Notes under the pieces: model-generated
What the model was told of the DNA's origin: nothing
The model's database searches: none
What the model saw: only the letters and a program-made list of their open reading frames with translations
Translations under genes and position numbers: made by a program
Shown: positions 31,605 to 32,119 of the stretch, piece after piece
How positions within the stretch are numbered: position 1 is the stretch's first letter
Layout of the letters: every line of letters starts with the position of its first letter
DNA from: Spirochaetales bacterium
Lineage (GTDB): Bacteria; Spirochaetota; Spirochaetia; UBA9216
Assembly (NCBI GenBank): GCA_003245835.1
Contig: QKCC01000201.1
Coordinates: 1-32,119, forward strand
Direction: 5' to 3'
DNA: 32,119 bases

Positions 31605-32119
31605 TTAGCGTTTTGCCTTTGCGAGGGCTTCGCCCAGAAGTTTGTAGAAGGGCTCAGGTCCAATAGTCGCTCCGGAGATAGCATCCGGCTGACTTGTGCT
31701 CTGACTCTTGATTACATAATTACCCACAGCAGCTGCCTGTTCCCACCAGGGAGCCATAGCACCGCCGTTTTTGACCATCCCGTATAAGCCGTCTTTTGAT
31801 CTCTGGCTTTTATTGGTTCCGCCGTCTTCGGCAACTGCGTCCCAGTTTGCAGCAACGATATAACCCGAAATAACGGTTACGTCGGCAAAATACTTATAAC
31901 CATGATCGAAAGCAGTCTCTTCTGCGTGGTAAGCTCCGTCTTTATACATACCGTATCCTACCGGACCAGCCGCAAGAGCGCTCTTCACAAGATCAACAAA
32001 GGGTTTTACATGAATAGTCGCGCCTGATACTGCGTCGGTATGTCCTTCTGCATCGCTTATCCGGATTGAATCTACATTCTGTGATTTAATGAGGGCCCTT
32101 TCAACAGCCTGAGCCTGCT
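31605..32119 (-). CDS. Tandem FMN-binding-domain protein, 5' end beyond window (PplA-like)
   Basis: The frame is open from the stop at 31605 to the right edge, so about 171 C-terminal residues are visible and the start is missing. Two FMN-binding (FMN_bind) motifs are seen, each of the D-A-x-S-G-A-T type: DAVSGATIHV near the window edge and DAISGATIGPEPF close to the C-terminus. In this family the last Thr accepts FMN covalently through ApbE-type flavin transfer. VGYGMYKDGAYHAEETAFDHGYKYFADVTV is the usual N-terminal half of the domain. Directly upstream of an NDH-2/quinone operon, it is the likely extracytoplasmic electron acceptor, comparable to PplA in Listeria. A signal peptide or lipobox should lie outside the window. 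Confidence 0.85.
   Translation of the reverse strand, partial: QAQAVERALIKSQNVDSIRISDAEGHTDAVSGATIHVKPFVDLVKSALAAGPVGYGMYKDGAYHAEETAFDHGYKYFADVTVISGYIVAANWDAVAEDGGTNKSQRSKDGLYGMVKNGGAMAPWWEQAAAVGNYVIKSQSTSQPDAISGATIGPEPFYKLLGEALAKAKR

Overview
The window (about 32 kb, no RNA genes, prophage or CRISPR seen) is tightly packed chromosomal DNA of balanced base composition. It suggests an anaerobic, sugar-using, chemotactic bacterium. A tungsten/molybdenum aldehyde:ferredoxin oxidoreductase, several sugar-phosphate enzymes with their own regulators, a methyl-accepting chemotaxis protein, a demethylmenaquinone-type branch and an FMN-binding/NDH-2 electron-transfer block all point that way. By general resemblance I favour a Spirochaetota-like organism, but this comes from memory of protein flavour and not from a marker gene; an anaerobic Firmicute is not excluded.

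Layout. (1) 270-4016, minus: a small carbohydrate operon (TIM-barrel epimerase, Gfo/Idh/MocA dehydrogenase, VOC protein) behind a LacI-type repressor gene, with a clear promoter and two AAACGTTT-centred operators. (2) 4159-6884, plus: a GPH-type sugar:cation symporter overlapping a PlsC-like acyltransferase. (3) 7035-13309, minus: aldehyde:ferredoxin oxidoreductase, MoaD/ThiS-like protein, a 425-bp hairpin-rich gap, cupin-type phosphoglucose isomerase, D-2-hydroxyacid dehydrogenase, UlaG-like metallo-hydrolase, KDPG aldolase and a GntR/UTRA regulator. (4) 13793-17139, plus: LemA, a DUF2207 membrane protein and a Cof-type HAD phosphatase. (5) 17211-21494: a shikimate-dehydrogenase-like protein with a structured leader, a DeoR regulator, and divergently an inositol-dehydrogenase-like oxidoreductase with a zinc alcohol dehydrogenase. 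(6) 21685-25182, plus: a six-helix chemotaxis receptor abutting a GT4 glycosyltransferase. (7) 25187-26866, minus: a DUF4125 protein, a small exported protein and a MarC-family protein; then a DUF456 membrane protein on plus. (8) 27410 to the right edge, minus: MenA-type prenyltransferase, polyprenyl diphosphate synthase, a type II NADH dehydrogenase fused to a DoxX-like membrane domain, and a protein with tandem FMN-binding domains cut by the window edge.

How they work together. Block 8 has the core parts of flavin-based extracellular electron transfer (FLEET) as described in Listeria: dedicated NADH dehydrogenase, dedicated quinone branch, FMN-carrying acceptor. It is the most exciting system here, with an unusual alanine-rich repeat inserted in the dehydrogenase membrane domain. 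Blocks 3 and 5 appear to be co-regulated: the oxidoreductase and the shikimate-dehydrogenase-like gene share a nearly identical 24-bp promoter segment containing the palindrome ATGTAATTACAT. A second motif is shared between the oxidoreductase leader and the DeoR/Gfo intergenic region. Together they suggest an uncharacterised Entner-Doudoroff-like sugar or sugar-acid pathway with a tungsten-enzyme step. Intergenic regions of these two blocks also carry a family of perfect hairpins with ATGGA-type loops and a 47-bp perfect direct repeat.
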